Source of the DNA: Lacticaseibacillus pabuli
GTDB lineage: Bacteria; Bacillota; Bacilli; Lactobacillales; Lactobacillaceae
Direction of reading: 5' to 3'
Length of the DNA: 64,000 nt
Assembly: GCF_028736235.1 (NCBI RefSeq)
Contig: NZ_CP117884.1
Span: forward strand, 1,736,001-1,800,000
Below, one piece after another: positions 6,374 to 14,835 of the stretch (positions are counted from its first letter, which is position 1; the number at the start of each line of letters is the position of its first letter). The notes under the pieces are model-generated. The model did not search any database. It saw only the letters and a program-made list of their open reading frames with translations, and was not told the DNA's origin. The position numbers and the translations under genes are program-made.

Positions 6374-7240
6374 TTAATACCCATAATCGTCAGACGCGGT
6401 GCCATAATCCGTCACCTTGTAGACCTGTGCCGCCGGAACCGTAATATCACCACCCTGTGTTGACTCGTAGGTGACAGTCCCCTTACTCCGACCATTGAAC
6501 GTAATCTTGTCGTCTTCAAGGACACGCTTGCCATTCATGATGCTGCTGTCGTAATCGATCAATACGATGTCGTCATAGTCGCCGTTAATTGCGACGCGCA
6601 ATTCGATGGTATCATCATCATCACTTTCGAGGACTTGCACAACCTTACCCGTCATCGTAAAGCCCGCACCCTCGTAGTCGTCAGGTGAGCGCGCGAGCAT
6701 GTCAAATGTGATGTCATTGCGATAGCTAGCGGGTGCCGTATCCGTTACGGTATCCGTATCGTCCGAATCATCGTCAGTCGTGTCCGTATCAGAATCATCA
6801 TCAGAGGTATCTGTGTCCGAATCATCGTCATCATCACTGATTTTCTCGACCGGAATTTTAAACTTCACGGACCCAAACCCATTTAAATCAGCGAGTTTGG
6901 TGCCATCCTTCACGTTATTATCCGAAGCAACCAGCTCAATCTTGTGCGCCTTCGCACCGGCGAAATCAGTATAAGTGTATTTTTGGTGCTTCACCTTTTT
7001 CGTCTCGTAAACCGTGCCGTCAATAACCTCAGAAACAAACTTTCCATCAGGCACGTTGATTTTGACCGTGACGTCATCATAGTCACCAAGCTTTGCGACC
7101 CCTGCGTCACTAACGCCGGATACTAATTGTGGACCGTGCTTCGCGGTGACTGAAAAAATAATTGCAATAATAAATGCAACAACTGCGACAATAGCAAAAA
7201 CGCCAAACACAGTAATTTTAGACTGTTTCTTTATTTCCAT
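6374..7240 (-). CDS. Membrane-anchored surface protein with acidic repeat and OB-like domain
   Basis: A 288-residue protein with one N-terminal membrane helix (about residues 10-32, ITVFGVFAIVAVVAFIIAII) and an extracytoplasmic remainder. Residues 35-135 form one beta-rich domain. Residues about 138-170 are a highly acidic low-complexity run of Asp with Ser and Thr (SDTDTSDDDSDTDTTDDDSD), probably a flexible or metal-binding spacer. The C-terminal part (ITFDMLARSPDDYEGAGFTMTGKVVQVLE onward) looks like the OB-fold 'tRNA_anti-like' domain found in many Gram-positive surface proteins. AGGAGG precedes ATG 7240. First gene of a two-gene operon with the DUF4352 lipoprotein. Function unknown; the acidic spacer could expand or shrink by repeat slippage. 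Confidence 0.8.
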   Translation of the reverse strand: MEIKKQSKITVFGVFAIVAVVAFIIAIIFSVTAKHGPQLVSGVSDAGVAKLGDYDDVTVKINVPDGKFVSEVIDGTVYETKKVKHQKYTYTDFAGAKAHKIELVASDNNVKDGTKLADLNGFGSVKFKIPVEKISDDDDDSDTDTSDDDSDTDTTDDDSDDTDTVTDTAPASYRNDITFDMLARSPDDYEGAGFTMTGKVVQVLESDDDDTIELRVAINGDYDDIVLIDYDSSIMNGKRVLEDDKITFNGRSKGTVTYESTQGGDITVPAAQVYKVTDYGTASDDYGY

Positions 7241-7693
7241 GATGTCCTCCTATAATTACAATACTCAAAATACATTACTGGAAGGACAATCAGCTGGCAA
7301 ATAAAATCTTTAAACATTTCTAAATATCAGTAATTCTCATTCTATGCACGGTTACATAACATGTCTTTGTTTTGTTATTACAGATAGCTACAATGGCCAA
7401 GGGATCACCCCTGCCCGTCATCTATCATAAACGAAATATTATCATTCACCTGAAATGGTATATATTGAATAATATTAGTCACATATTAATTTCACATTAG
7501 CATGGACTAGGGATACACAATAACAGTAGTAAGTGGTCAACCAAACTGCACTAAAGCGGTTCGCCCCATATGCAAATGTCGGCACCCCATGAAGCCCAAG
7601 TGTTGCTATAGTGCGTGTTCTTGAATTACGTTCAGCATACTTTGTCCACCCATGCTAAGCTGACCTTGTCAAAATCACGGGAGGTGAGCACTG
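7241..7693. other. Intergenic region between divergent genes
   Basis: About 450 nt separating the surface operon (minus) from the small coiled-coil gene (plus). A possible plus-strand promoter is TTGTTT (7367-7372), a 16-nt spacer and TACAAT (7389-7394), which would give a leader of almost 300 nt. No stable hairpin, riboswitch or open frame was recognised. Confidence 0.35.
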
Positions 7694-7927
7694 ATGAGTC
7701 ACGATGAATTTGAGACAAAGGCGATTGAAAAACAGGTTGAAACGAAATTGACTGGCAAGTTTGATGTTCTCGATGCCCGAATTGATAGTTTGAACTTGCG
7801 GATTGACGCGATTGAGCAAAAGGTCAACACGTTATCCCGCCTCATATTGTGGTTACTGGGAGTTGTGACGGTCGGTATTATCGTGCCATTTTTCATGTTA
7901 ATTTGGAACGCCATGTTAACCGACTGA
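7694..7927 (+). CDS. Small coiled-coil membrane protein (XhlA-like architecture)
   Basis: A 77-residue protein with an N-terminal charged amphipathic coiled coil (about 10-47; heptads in LDARIDSLNLRIDAIEQKVNTL) followed by a single membrane helix (about 50-71, LILWLLGVVTVGIIVPFFMLIW) and a four-residue tail. The layout matches haemolysin XhlA/Bdr-like small proteins, which sit at the membrane with the coiled coil in the cytoplasm. No other phage or holin gene is nearby, so a lysis role is not supported. GGGAGGTGA precedes the ATG. It ends at a shared terminator with potD. Confidence 0.65.
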   Translation: MSHDEFETKAIEKQVETKLTGKFDVLDARIDSLNLRIDAIEQKVNTLSRLILWLLGVVTVGIIVPFFMLIWNAMLTD

Positions 7928-7941
7928 GCCCCCGTCGCAGA

Positions 7942-7984
7942 CAAAAAGCGCCGCACAGTTATTTAACTGTGCGGCGCTTCGCTT
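7942..7984. terminator. Strong bidirectional terminator (potD and small coiled-coil gene)
   Basis: A 14-bp perfect stem AGCGCCGCACAGTT (7947-7960) with its complement (7965-7978), ATTT loop, AAAAA before and a T-rich tract after. Confidence 0.9.
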
Positions 7985-7985
7985 T

Positions 7986-9059
7986 TTAACGGCGATACAT
8001 CTTAAATTCAAGAAATAGGTCGTTATATACACCGACTATCTTCGGACTCAGGTTTCGGTAGACCTGCAAATGCGACATGGTCTGCGCATTCGGGTAGAAT
8101 TGCTGATCATCCCGAACGGACTTCGGCAGCAACTTCTTCGCCGCATTGTTTGGGGTGGCGTACCCGACATACTCCGCATTTTGTGCGGCATTCTTTGGTT
8201 CCGACATGAAGTTCAAGAAGGCATAGATTGCGTCATAATGTTTCGCGGTAACCGGAATGACGAGGTTGTCGAACCACAAATTACTACCTTCTTCTGGGAC
8301 AACGTAGTGCAAATGCGGATTCTCGGCCAGCATTTCACTCGCTTCACCAGACCAGTCAACGGCCAGCGGCGCCTCGTTGTTTTCCATGTACATTTTGATT
8401 TCATCCGCGACGACCGCCTTCACGTTCGGCGACATGGCGTCCAGCTTGGCCTTCGCAGCCTCTAGCGTGGACGTGTCCGTCGTGTTCATGGATTTATCCA
8501 GGGAGACCAGTCCCATCCCCATGATGTCACGGGCGGAATCGATTAGCATGATTTGCCCCTTATACTTTGGTTCCCAGAGGTCATGCCAGTGGTTCACTGT
8601 GCCGGGCTTGATGAATTTATCGTTGTAAATAATCCCGAGAGTGCCCCAGAAATAAGGAATGGAATACTTGTTGCCCGGATCAAAGCTCTGGTTCATGAAA
8701 TAGGAACCGTAATTGTTCATTCCACGCAGCCGACTCTTATCGAGTGGGACAAGTAACTTGTCATGCGCCATCTTTTCAACCATGTACTCACTCGGCACGG
8801 TCAGATCATAGTGCGTACCACCCTGCTTAATTTTGGTGTACATGGCTTCGTTACTATCAAACGTCTCGAGGTTCACGTGGTAGCCACTCTGCTTTTCAAA
8901 CTTCTTCACCAGCTTGGGGTCAATGTAGTCCCCCCAGTTGGCGAGGTTCAAAACGCGACTACCTCCTGCACCCTGCGTTTTAGCCAGCTGATGACTTGCG
9001 ACGCCCAGGCCGGCGCAAACGACAAGCAGTGCTGCGATGAAAGCAAATAACTTTTTCAT
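7986..9059 (-). CDS. potD: Spermidine/putrescine ABC transporter substrate-binding protein
   Basis: A 357-residue extracellular polyamine receptor, the last gene of potABCD. An N-terminal hydrophobic segment (LFAFIAALLVVCAGLGVASH) exports the protein. Its Cys follows VV rather than the Gly/Ala/Ser of a lipobox, so it may be kept at the membrane by an uncleaved signal anchor instead of a lipid. The mature part opens with LNLANWGDYIDPKLVKKFEKQSGYHVNLETFDSNEAMYTKI, the hallmark of PotD/PotF proteins, and contains AVDWSGEASEM and LWFDNLVIPVTAKH, which contribute to the ligand cleft. One nucleotide separates it from the potC stop. It delivers polyamine to the PotB/PotC channel. Confidence 0.93.
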   Translation of the reverse strand: MKKLFAFIAALLVVCAGLGVASHQLAKTQGAGGSRVLNLANWGDYIDPKLVKKFEKQSGYHVNLETFDSNEAMYTKIKQGGTHYDLTVPSEYMVEKMAHDKLLVPLDKSRLRGMNNYGSYFMNQSFDPGNKYSIPYFWGTLGIIYNDKFIKPGTVNHWHDLWEPKYKGQIMLIDSARDIMGMGLVSLDKSMNTTDTSTLEAAKAKLDAMSPNVKAVVADEIKMYMENNEAPLAVDWSGEASEMLAENPHLHYVVPEEGSNLWFDNLVIPVTAKHYDAIYAFLNFMSEPKNAAQNAEYVGYATPNNAAKKLLPKSVRDDQQFYPNAQTMSHLQVYRNLSPKIVGVYNDLFLEFKMYRR

Positions 9060-9060
9060 C

Positions 9061-9870
9061 CTAATGCGCTCCCTTCTTCTGCTTGCTCAGCTTCCGAGCA
9101 GTTTGCCCCTGCTGGATGAAGTAGTACCCAGCCACGAGGAGCAGTGCGAAGATGAACAGCACACCTGACAGTGCGTTGATTTCAAGGCTAATCCCCTGAC
9201 GCGCACGGGCGTATATCTCAACTGAGAGCGTTGTGAAGCCGTTCCCCGTGACGAAGAACGTCACAGCGAAATCATCCAGGGAGTAAGTGAAGGCCATGAA
9301 GAAGCCTGACAGGATGCCTGGCGTGATAAATGGCAGGATGACGTCGCGCAGGCTTTGGTAATTGGTCGCACCCAAGTCATAGGCGGCATCCAGCATGGAC
9401 GTCGGAAGCTCCCGCAAACGCGGCAGCACCATGAGGACCACGATGGGTATTTCAAACGCAATATGACTGAGTAGCACGGACACAAATCCGAGCGGCACGT
9501 TGAGCGCCGTGAAGAAAATCAAGAAGCTTGCCCCGATAATAACGTCAGGACTCACCATCAAAATATTGTTCAACGACAGAATTGAATTGCGGACCACGGC
9601 CTTGCTGGTGCGGCTGATTGCCATGGCACCGAAAGTCCCAATGATGGTCGCAATCAGTGCTGACAAGATGGCCAACAGTAAGGTGTCCAGCGCAATTTGA
9701 ATCATCCGCGGGTCGTTGAATAGCTCGCCATAGTGCCGGAAAGTGAACCCAGTAAAGTGGCTCATGCGGTCCCCATCGCTAAAGGAATAGCCAACCAAAT
9801 AGAAGATTGGCAAGTACAACACGATGAAAACCAGAATCAGATAGAGGTGACCCCACTTGAATTTACGCAT
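9061..9870 (-). CDS. potC: Spermidine/putrescine ABC transporter permease
   Basis: A 269-residue inner-membrane permease of the binding-protein-dependent type with six predicted helices. The first is LYLILVFIVLYLPIFYLVGYSF. The EAA loop, which docks onto the PotA ATPase, is in ELPTSMLDAAYDLGATNYQSLRDVILPFITPGILSG (about residues 150-185). It pairs with PotB to form the translocation pore. Its start overlaps the potB stop by 8 nt, so the two are translationally coupled. It continues into potD with a 1-nt gap. Confidence 0.93.
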   Translation of the reverse strand: MRKFKWGHLYLILVFIVLYLPIFYLVGYSFSDGDRMSHFTGFTFRHYGELFNDPRMIQIALDTLLLAILSALIATIIGTFGAMAISRTSKAVVRNSILSLNNILMVSPDVIIGASFLIFFTALNVPLGFVSVLLSHIAFEIPIVVLMVLPRLRELPTSMLDAAYDLGATNYQSLRDVILPFITPGILSGFFMAFTYSLDDFAVTFFVTGNGFTTLSVEIYARARQGISLEINALSGVLFIFALLLVAGYYFIQQGQTARKLSKQKKGAH

Positions 9871-10693
9871 GGTGTTTTGCCCCCTTTACCTTCAGCTTGC
9901 TCCGTTCACCGGTCAAGAACATGATGATGACCATCGCGACGATGAGGACAACCCCAATGGTCGAGCCCATCCCCCAGTTCATCGTGGTCAGGAAGTGCTC
10001 TTCGATGGCAGTCCCGAGGGTGATGACACGGTTACCACCAATCAGGCGAGTCAGCATGAAGAGGCTCAGGCTGGGAATGAAGACCGCCTGCACCCCACTC
10101 TTCACACCGCTGAGCGTGAGTGGCCAGGTCACTTTGGTAAAGGTCTGCCAAGGACTAGCGCCCAAGTCGCGGCTCGCATTGATTAGCCCTTCGTCGAGTT
10201 CCTCAATTCCGTTGAAGATGGGTAACACCATGAACGGAATCTCAATGTATGACGCAACGAAAATGAAGGCAGCGTCGGTGAACAGCAACTGCTGCGGGGC
10301 GATGCCAAAGAGGCCCAGAAAGTTGTTCAGTCCCCCATCGCGGCCGAAGATTCCGATAAAGGCGTAGGCCTTCAGCAGCAAGTTAATCCACGTCGGCAAA
10401 ATGATGAGGAGTAAAAATAGCTGTTTATGCTTCAAATAATGCAAGATATACGCCGCGGGATAGGAGATGGCGAGTGTCACCACCGTGATCAGAAACGCGT
10501 ACCACACGGAGTTGAAGGTCATCGCCAGGTAGGTTCCGGACTGAAAATAATTGACATAGTTGCTAAAGGTGAAGTGGCCGTTGATGTCAAAAAAGCTTTG
10601 GTAAAAAATCAGAATCATCGGCGCGATAACAAACAGTAGCAACCACAACACATAAGGCACGTAAAACGCGAGGTTCGTAGACTGTTTGCGCAT
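9863..10693 (-). CDS. potB: Spermidine/putrescine ABC transporter permease
   Basis: A 276-residue permease with six predicted membrane helices, starting with AFYVPYVLWLLLFVIAPMILIFYQSFFD, typical of PotB/PotH N termini. The EAA loop EELDEGLINASRDLGASPWQTFTKVTWPLT lies near residues 165-195 and contacts PotA. AGGGGGAAT precedes ATG 10693, 3 nt after the potA stop. Forms the heterodimeric pore with PotC. The residue order and gene order are canonical for Gram-positive potABCD. Confidence 0.93.
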   Translation of the reverse strand: MRKQSTNLAFYVPYVLWLLLFVIAPMILIFYQSFFDINGHFTFSNYVNYFQSGTYLAMTFNSVWYAFLITVVTLAISYPAAYILHYLKHKQLFLLLIILPTWINLLLKAYAFIGIFGRDGGLNNFLGLFGIAPQQLLFTDAAFIFVASYIEIPFMVLPIFNGIEELDEGLINASRDLGASPWQTFTKVTWPLTLSGVKSGVQAVFIPSLSLFMLTRLIGGNRVITLGTAIEEHFLTTMNWGMGSTIGVVLIVAMVIIMFLTGERSKLKVKGAKHHA

Positions 10694-10696
10694 GGT

Positions 10697-11788
10697 CTAT
10701 TCCCCCTCGTAGCTCTCGAGACGGGCATCGAAATCTTCTTCCGATTCGCCGAAACGCATGACGTGAATGTCTTCGGGGTCAAAGTACAGGCCAACCATCG
10801 TCCCATCCTCTGGCGCGGGGTTGGTGGAGTGAATCAGCCACTCGTTTTGTCCATCGTCATACGCGACGATTTCGTAAAAATCACCCCGGAACAGCTGGGT
10901 ATCGATTGAAACGGTGACCTTGCCCTTCTCCTGTGGCACGATATCGAGGTCTTCGGGCCGGAGCACAACTTCAACGTGTTCGTCCGGTTTCATCCCGGCA
11001 TCGGAACATTCAAAGACCTTACCGTTGAACTTCACGCGGTAATCTTCCACCATGCGGCCGTCAACGATATTACTTTCGCCAATAAAGTCAGCAACAAAGT
11101 GGTTAATGGGCTCGTCGTAAATATCAACGGGCGTCCCAGATTGCTGCACGACAGAATCATTCATAATAAAAATTTCGTCTGAAAGCGCCAAGGCCTCCTC
11201 CTGATCATGCGTGACAAAGAGGAAGGTAATGCCTAGCCGCTGCTGCAGATCCCGCAACTCGTACTGCATATCTTTGCGCAGTTTCGCATCCAAAGCGGAC
11301 AAAGGCTCGTCCAGCAGGAGCACTTTTGGTTCCAAGACAATGGCCCGTGCAATGGCAACACGCTGTTGCTGACCACCAGACAATTCACTGATTTCCCGGT
11401 ACGCCAGATTATCCAGTCGCACCATCTTGAGGGCATCAAGTACCCGGTTTTCAATACTATTCTTATCGACCTTGCGAATGCGCAGGCCATACGCCACGTT
11501 TTCAAACACATTCATGTGTGGAAACAGCGCGTAGTCCTGGAACACCGTGTTGACATCGCGTTGGTTCGCCGGCAGGTCATTGACCCGTTTGCCGGCAATC
11601 ATAATATCACCGGCGCTGACGTTCAGGAAGCCAGCAATTGCCCGCAGAATAGTGGTTTTTCCACTACCTGAGGGCCCCAGTAAGGTATAGAACTTCCCCT
11701 CTTCCAGTGTGATGTTGATGTCCTTTAACACGGTCACATCCCCGTAGTTTTTATAGACATGTCGCAATTCAACAATTGCATCGCTCAA
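10697..11788 (-). CDS. potA: Spermidine/putrescine ABC transporter ATPase
   Basis: A 363-residue ATPase that powers polyamine uptake at the cytoplasmic face. Walker A is GPSGSGKT (about 38-45), the ABC signature [14 protein letters not shown] (about 136-149), Walker [13 protein letters not shown] and the switch His in [14 protein letters not shown]. The C-terminal about 120 residues form the TOBE regulatory domain common to PotA/MalK-type ATPases. The start is TTG 11788, with AAGGAGG 8 nt upstream; a rare start codon on the first gene may limit the whole operon. The leader contains a promoter immediately followed by an intrinsic terminator (see 11840-11880). Confidence 0.94.
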   Translation of the reverse strand: MSDAIVELRHVYKNYGDVTVLKDINITLEEGKFYTLLGPSGSGKTTILRAIAGFLNVSAGDIMIAGKRVNDLPANQRDVNTVFQDYALFPHMNVFENVAYGLRIRKVDKNSIENRVLDALKMVRLDNLAYREISELSGGQQQRVAIARAIVLEPKVLLLDEPLSALDAKLRKDMQYELRDLQQRLGITFLFVTHDQEEALALSDEIFIMNDSVVQQSGTPVDIYDEPINHFVADFIGESNIVDGRMVEDYRVKFNGKVFECSDAGMKPDEHVEVVLRPEDLDIVPQEKGKVTVSIDTQLFRGDFYEIVAYDDGQNEWLIHSTNPAPEDGTMVGLYFDPEDIHVMRFGESEEDFDARLESYEGE

Positions 11789-11818
11789 TCCTGTCGCCTC
11801 CTTGTTTTTTTAACGATT

Positions 11819-11835
11819 GACCGGGCAAACCCCGG
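11819..11835 (-). promoter_or_regulatory. Small GC hairpin in the potA leader
   Basis: CCGGG-caaac-CCCGG (11821-11835) lies between the leader terminator and the potA ribosome binding site. It has no T run, so it is not itself a terminator. It may form only when the upstream hairpin does not. Confidence 0.35.
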
Positions 11836-11839
11836 CCGC

Positions 11840-11865
11840 AAAAAAACCACTTGGGAACCAAGTGG
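11840..11865 (-). terminator. Intrinsic terminator upstream of potA
   Basis: CCACTTGG (11847-11854) pairs with CCAAGTGG (11858-11865) around a 3-nt loop, followed on the minus strand by seven T residues. It ends read-through from the CPBP array. Because a promoter -10 lies only 10 nt upstream, it may also attenuate potABCD. Confidence 0.8.
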
Positions 11866-11874
11866 CTCATGTCG

Positions 11875-11880
11875 ATTATA
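11875..11880 (-). promoter_or_regulatory. Consensus -10 box just ahead of the pot leader terminator
   Basis: TATAAT on the minus strand, with a weak -35 about 17 nt upstream (TAGCAT-like). The predicted start point is about 5 nt before the terminator stem at 11865. Confidence 0.45.
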
Positions 11881-11951
11881 CGCATTTAAAACGGGACATG
11901 CTAGGTTGCGTCGCGTGACACTTCAGCAAGTGTCCATGCCGTTAGTTTTTG

Positions 11952-12734
11952 CTACAGCCCCATTTTGACAGCCAATCGGTCTCGGTGCTCCGGCTTACCG
12001 AGTCGCATGACCGCGACGGCAATGAGAACTTCAATGACAAAGACAACTAATGGCGCGATAAAGGTCACAGGCGTTGCCGCTGCGCTGGTGTGCACGCCTG
12101 GCATACCCATTCCCACCGTGATGTAGTCAAAGGAGAAGTGGTAGACCATCGCGGATAACAAATTACCACTGCGTTCGTACAGGGCCGCAAACAAGAAGCC
12201 GCCACCAAGCGCGCTAATCATTTGTACCAGAACTGCCATGACATTTTCACCAGTCAGATTAACGAGGTGCAACAAGGCAAAAAGCACCGCAGAAATGATA
12301 AATGCATTTAAGCGGGCATGTTGACCGCGTAAACGCTGCCGCAGTGCCCCAAAGACAACGCCGCGCATGCCCAGTTCCTCTACAAAGCCAGGAATTAAGG
12401 CCATCGTAATTGACCATGGGAGATGGCCAAAGCCGTGTACTTTAACTAACAGCCCACTCTCAATCAGCCAGACCACAAGCAGGATAACCCAGGTCAGGAC
12501 GTGAAGATTTGCAAAATAAATCTTCTGCCCAATAAACAACCAGTTCATACCGAGAATCAGTAATACGGTGCACAACTTGTACACAATCAGGCTAACCATG
12601 CCGGGTGCGATAAAGGTTCCTGGTGCAATAATCGTACGAAAAAGGATGCCAAATGCCAATTCCCCAATCACCTCGTACAGTAGTGCAAAAACAATTGCTT
12701 GCGAGATGACCGGCAGCTTTCGTAGTGATGTCGT
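11952..12734 (-). CDS. CPBP-family intramembrane metalloprotease, start codon altered
   Basis: A multi-pass membrane protein of the CPBP (CAAX protease/bacteriocin-processing, Abi) family. Motif 1 is FVEELGMRGVVFG (Glu-Glu and Arg), motif 2 is FALLHLVNLTGEN (His/Asn), and a third conserved segment is YHFSFDY. By homology with the next two genes, the protein should begin with (M)TSLRKLPVISQAIV, directly after a GGAGG site at 12741-12745. At that point the codon is ACG (12734-12732), 6 nt after the GGAGG, so either a non-standard start is used or ATG was lost by one transition. The nearest in-frame GTG (12674) lies inside membrane helix 1 and has no ribosome binding site. About 260 residues if complete. 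Last gene of a four-copy tandem array. Confidence 0.7.
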   Translation of the reverse strand, partial: TTSLRKLPVISQAIVFALLYEVIGELAFGILFRTIIAPGTFIAPGMVSLIVYKLCTVLLILGMNWLFIGQKIYFANLHVLTWVILLVVWLIESGLLVKVHGFGHLPWSITMALIPGFVEELGMRGVVFGALRQRLRGQHARLNAFIISAVLFALLHLVNLTGENVMAVLVQMISALGGGFLFAALYERSGNLLSAMVYHFSFDYITVGMGMPGVHTSAAATPVTFIAPLVVFVIEVLIAVAVMRLGKPEHRDRLAVKMGL

Positions 12735-12800
12735 TATATTCCTCCAAAGAATATCAAAAATGATAGCGGTACTACGTGCGAACGTGCACGAACTTCAATC

Positions 12801-13607
12801 CTAATACGTCACCTTAAAATTTAGCGCTGTCGCCTGCTGCAACTTGTCTGTTAGGCGATCACGCCGTTGTTTACGCCCCACCAATGCGACCAGTAGCGCG
12901 ATAACAATAAAGATGCCAAGCAGAATGAACTCCGCGGTGAATGCGCCAGACCGATAAGTCGTGACGACAGAGAACACATTCGCATGAGAAGAGGTCAAGG
13001 TTGACCAATAATCCACGCTAAAGTGCAACGCCATGGGAGCCAGCAACGTCCCACTTCGTTGGTACAAAACGGCCAAGATTAAGCCGAGTCCGAACGCAAA
13101 CATCATCTGCACCAGGGTTGCCTTAACGCTCTGCATTGCCATGTTCGTCAGGTGGGCACCAGCGAAAAACAAGGCAGAAATGACGACGGCCCGCGTCCGC
13201 TTTAGACGACCGCTTAAATGCAGTAACAACGAGCCGAAAATCATCCCGCGAAATTGCAACTCCTCCGTTACCGCCGCGACCAGACCAATGATAATGGCAG
13301 CAGGAATCCGATCCCACTGACCACGATAAAAGCACAGCTCCGCCATTAGTAGCCAGATGACACCCAGGATAATCATCGTCGCTGGGCGCAACCGGGTGTA
13401 AAACACCTTTTGCCGCAAAAAGACCCAGTTCAATCCCAAGATGACAAACAAAGAGGCGACCTTGTACAAGATAATCGCCACGGCAGGCGTCACGTGCCAC
13501 TGGCCAATTAGCCGACCGAAGCCGAACAAATAAGCAAACAGAAACATGATGGCGACGAGACTAAATAACCGCGCCCAATACGGCCACCGATCAATTTTGC
13601 GAATCAT
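12801..13607 (-). CDS. CPBP-family intramembrane metalloprotease
   Basis: A 268-residue multi-pass membrane protein and the second intact paralogue of the array. Metal-site motifs: VTEELQFRGMIFG (Glu-Glu-x3-Arg, about 148-160), FFAGAHLTNMA (His) and LHFSVDYW. Family members cleave within the membrane, mature peptide pheromones or protect against bacteriocins; in lactobacilli they often serve as immunity proteins, which is knowledge of the family and not shown here. I use ATG 13607 rather than ATG 13613, because GGAGG touches the latter directly but lies 6 nt before the former. It overlaps the end of the preceding paralogue by 17 nt, so the two are translated together. Confidence 0.85.
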   Translation of the reverse strand: MIRKIDRWPYWARLFSLVAIMFLFAYLFGFGRLIGQWHVTPAVAIILYKVASLFVILGLNWVFLRQKVFYTRLRPATMIILGVIWLLMAELCFYRGQWDRIPAAIIIGLVAAVTEELQFRGMIFGSLLLHLSGRLKRTRAVVISALFFAGAHLTNMAMQSVKATLVQMMFAFGLGLILAVLYQRSGTLLAPMALHFSVDYWSTLTSSHANVFSVVTTYRSGAFTAEFILLGIFIVIALLVALVGRKQRRDRLTDKLQQATALNFKVTY

Positions 13608-14391
13608 GAGCATCCTCCGGTATTCCCGATTGCTGGAGCTTCGCCAACAACTGATTACGATGGGCGGCTGGCTGTGCCTTGATTACCCACAAACCGATTC
13701 CCGCGTAAATCAAGTAAAATATGATGGCCACACTCATGGTTGTGACGCTGAACCTGGCGTTATGAAGTACACCACCATGGTGCAACAGTACACCTGAGAA
13801 ATCGACAAAAAAGTGCAGGGCCATGGGGGCAAGTAAGGTACCACTGCGCAAGTATAGGGCCGCAAGCAGGATGCCCATGCCAAACACCTGAATCATTTGG
13901 TTAACTGTTCCGGCCAAATTTTGATTAGCTAAGTTGACCAGATGAAACAACGAAAAGAACAAGCTTGAAACTAGCACGGCGTTCCGGACACGATGCTTGC
14001 CCTGCCAATGCTGCAGCAGCGCACCAAAGGCCATTCCCCGAAACAGCGGTTCCTCCGTGATTGCAGCAAGAACCCCGATGAGCACGGCATAGCCATAATG
14101 CCGAAGCGTGATGTGGTGCACCGCTAGTCCTGTTTCAGCGAGCAGGATGACCAGCAGAATAATCGCGGTCAGCCACTGCAGCCGACCGAGCGCAATATGT
14201 TGGTGCAGTAAAAACGCATTTAACGCCAGAATAAGTGCCAGCACAAGTAATTTGTAAACGGTGATTCCTAACGTACCAGACAAAAAGTGCGCCGCAATGT
14301 GGCTGATTGCGATTTCACCAACGAGGGCATCAATCAGTAGGATGATGATTACCTGTACTAGGACCGGTAGTTGTCGGAACTTTGCAAACAT
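13591..14391 (-). CDS. CPBP-family intramembrane metalloprotease
   Basis: A 266-residue membrane protein and paralogue of its neighbours. Motifs: ITEEPLFRGMAFG, SLFHLVNLANQN and LHFFVDF. The start is ATG 14391 (MFAKFRQLPVLVQV), 7 nt after GGAG; the upstream in-frame ATG at 14436 has no ribosome binding site and would add 15 residues absent from paralogues. The Pro in EEPLFRG replaces the usual small or hydrophobic residue but keeps the Glu pair and the Arg. The C terminus is charged (QQSGIPEDAHDSQN). Directly downstream of a truncated copy of the same gene. Confidence 0.85.
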   Translation of the reverse strand: MFAKFRQLPVLVQVIIILLIDALVGEIAISHIAAHFLSGTLGITVYKLLVLALILALNAFLLHQHIALGRLQWLTAIILLVILLAETGLAVHHITLRHYGYAVLIGVLAAITEEPLFRGMAFGALLQHWQGKHRVRNAVLVSSLFFSLFHLVNLANQNLAGTVNQMIQVFGMGILLAALYLRSGTLLAPMALHFFVDFSGVLLHHGGVLHNARFSVTTMSVAIIFYLIYAGIGLWVIKAQPAAHRNQLLAKLQQSGIPEDAHDSQN

Positions 14392-14458
14392 AATAGTTCT
14401 CCAATCTTGTTTTAGATGGTCATTGAATAGAATCAAGCTTTGCGCTGGGGTAGCACTG

Positions 14459-14698
14459 CTAGTAGTTGATTCTGGTTGTTAACGGTCGCAACTTTTTAAA
14501 CGAGATACGTTGCTGCATCAGCCACCGGTTAATGGCCAAGATAACCAGCATCGTGGCCACTTTGTACAAGGCGAACGCCATGGTGCCGTGCGCAAAGCGG
14601 TAAGCAACTAGGCTGGGAATCACTTCGCCAAACACAAAGAAGAGCAGAAGACTAATGAGGATTTGCCATAAAATTGGTAACCGGTGAAATCTTTGCAT
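14459..14698 (-). pseudogene. Truncated CPBP-family gene, N-terminal part only
   Basis: A 79-codon remnant starting at ATG 14698 (MQRFHRLPILWQILISLLLF) with GGAGG 6 nt upstream. It aligns with the first third of the intact paralogues (membrane helices 1 and 2, ending RWLMQQRISFKKLRPLTTR, equivalent to LLHQHIALGRLQWLTA in the next copy) and then stops. All catalytic motifs are missing, so it cannot be a protease. The working ribosome binding site suggests it is still translated. A deletion or recombination between tandem copies best explains it. Confidence 0.8.
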
Positions 14699-14777
14699 TT
14701 GCGACCTCCAAATGGTTTTGAACACCTTTAGCGTAACAAACTATACGCATCAGGCACCAAAATTCGCCAGGCGTAGC

Positions 14778-14796
14778 AAAAAGACGCCTGAGCGTC
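14778..14796 (-). terminator. Terminator after nhaP
   Basis: GACGC-ctga-GCGTC (14783-14796), followed on the minus strand by TTTTT. Confidence 0.7.
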
Positions 14797-14835
14797 GATT
14801 TTGCGACACCCAAACGTCCCTGGATAGCTAAACTA

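Noticed and set aside
7694..7927. Phage lysis (XhlA/holin) module
   Set aside because: Only the small coiled-coil protein has the right layout; no holin, endolysin or other phage gene is present.
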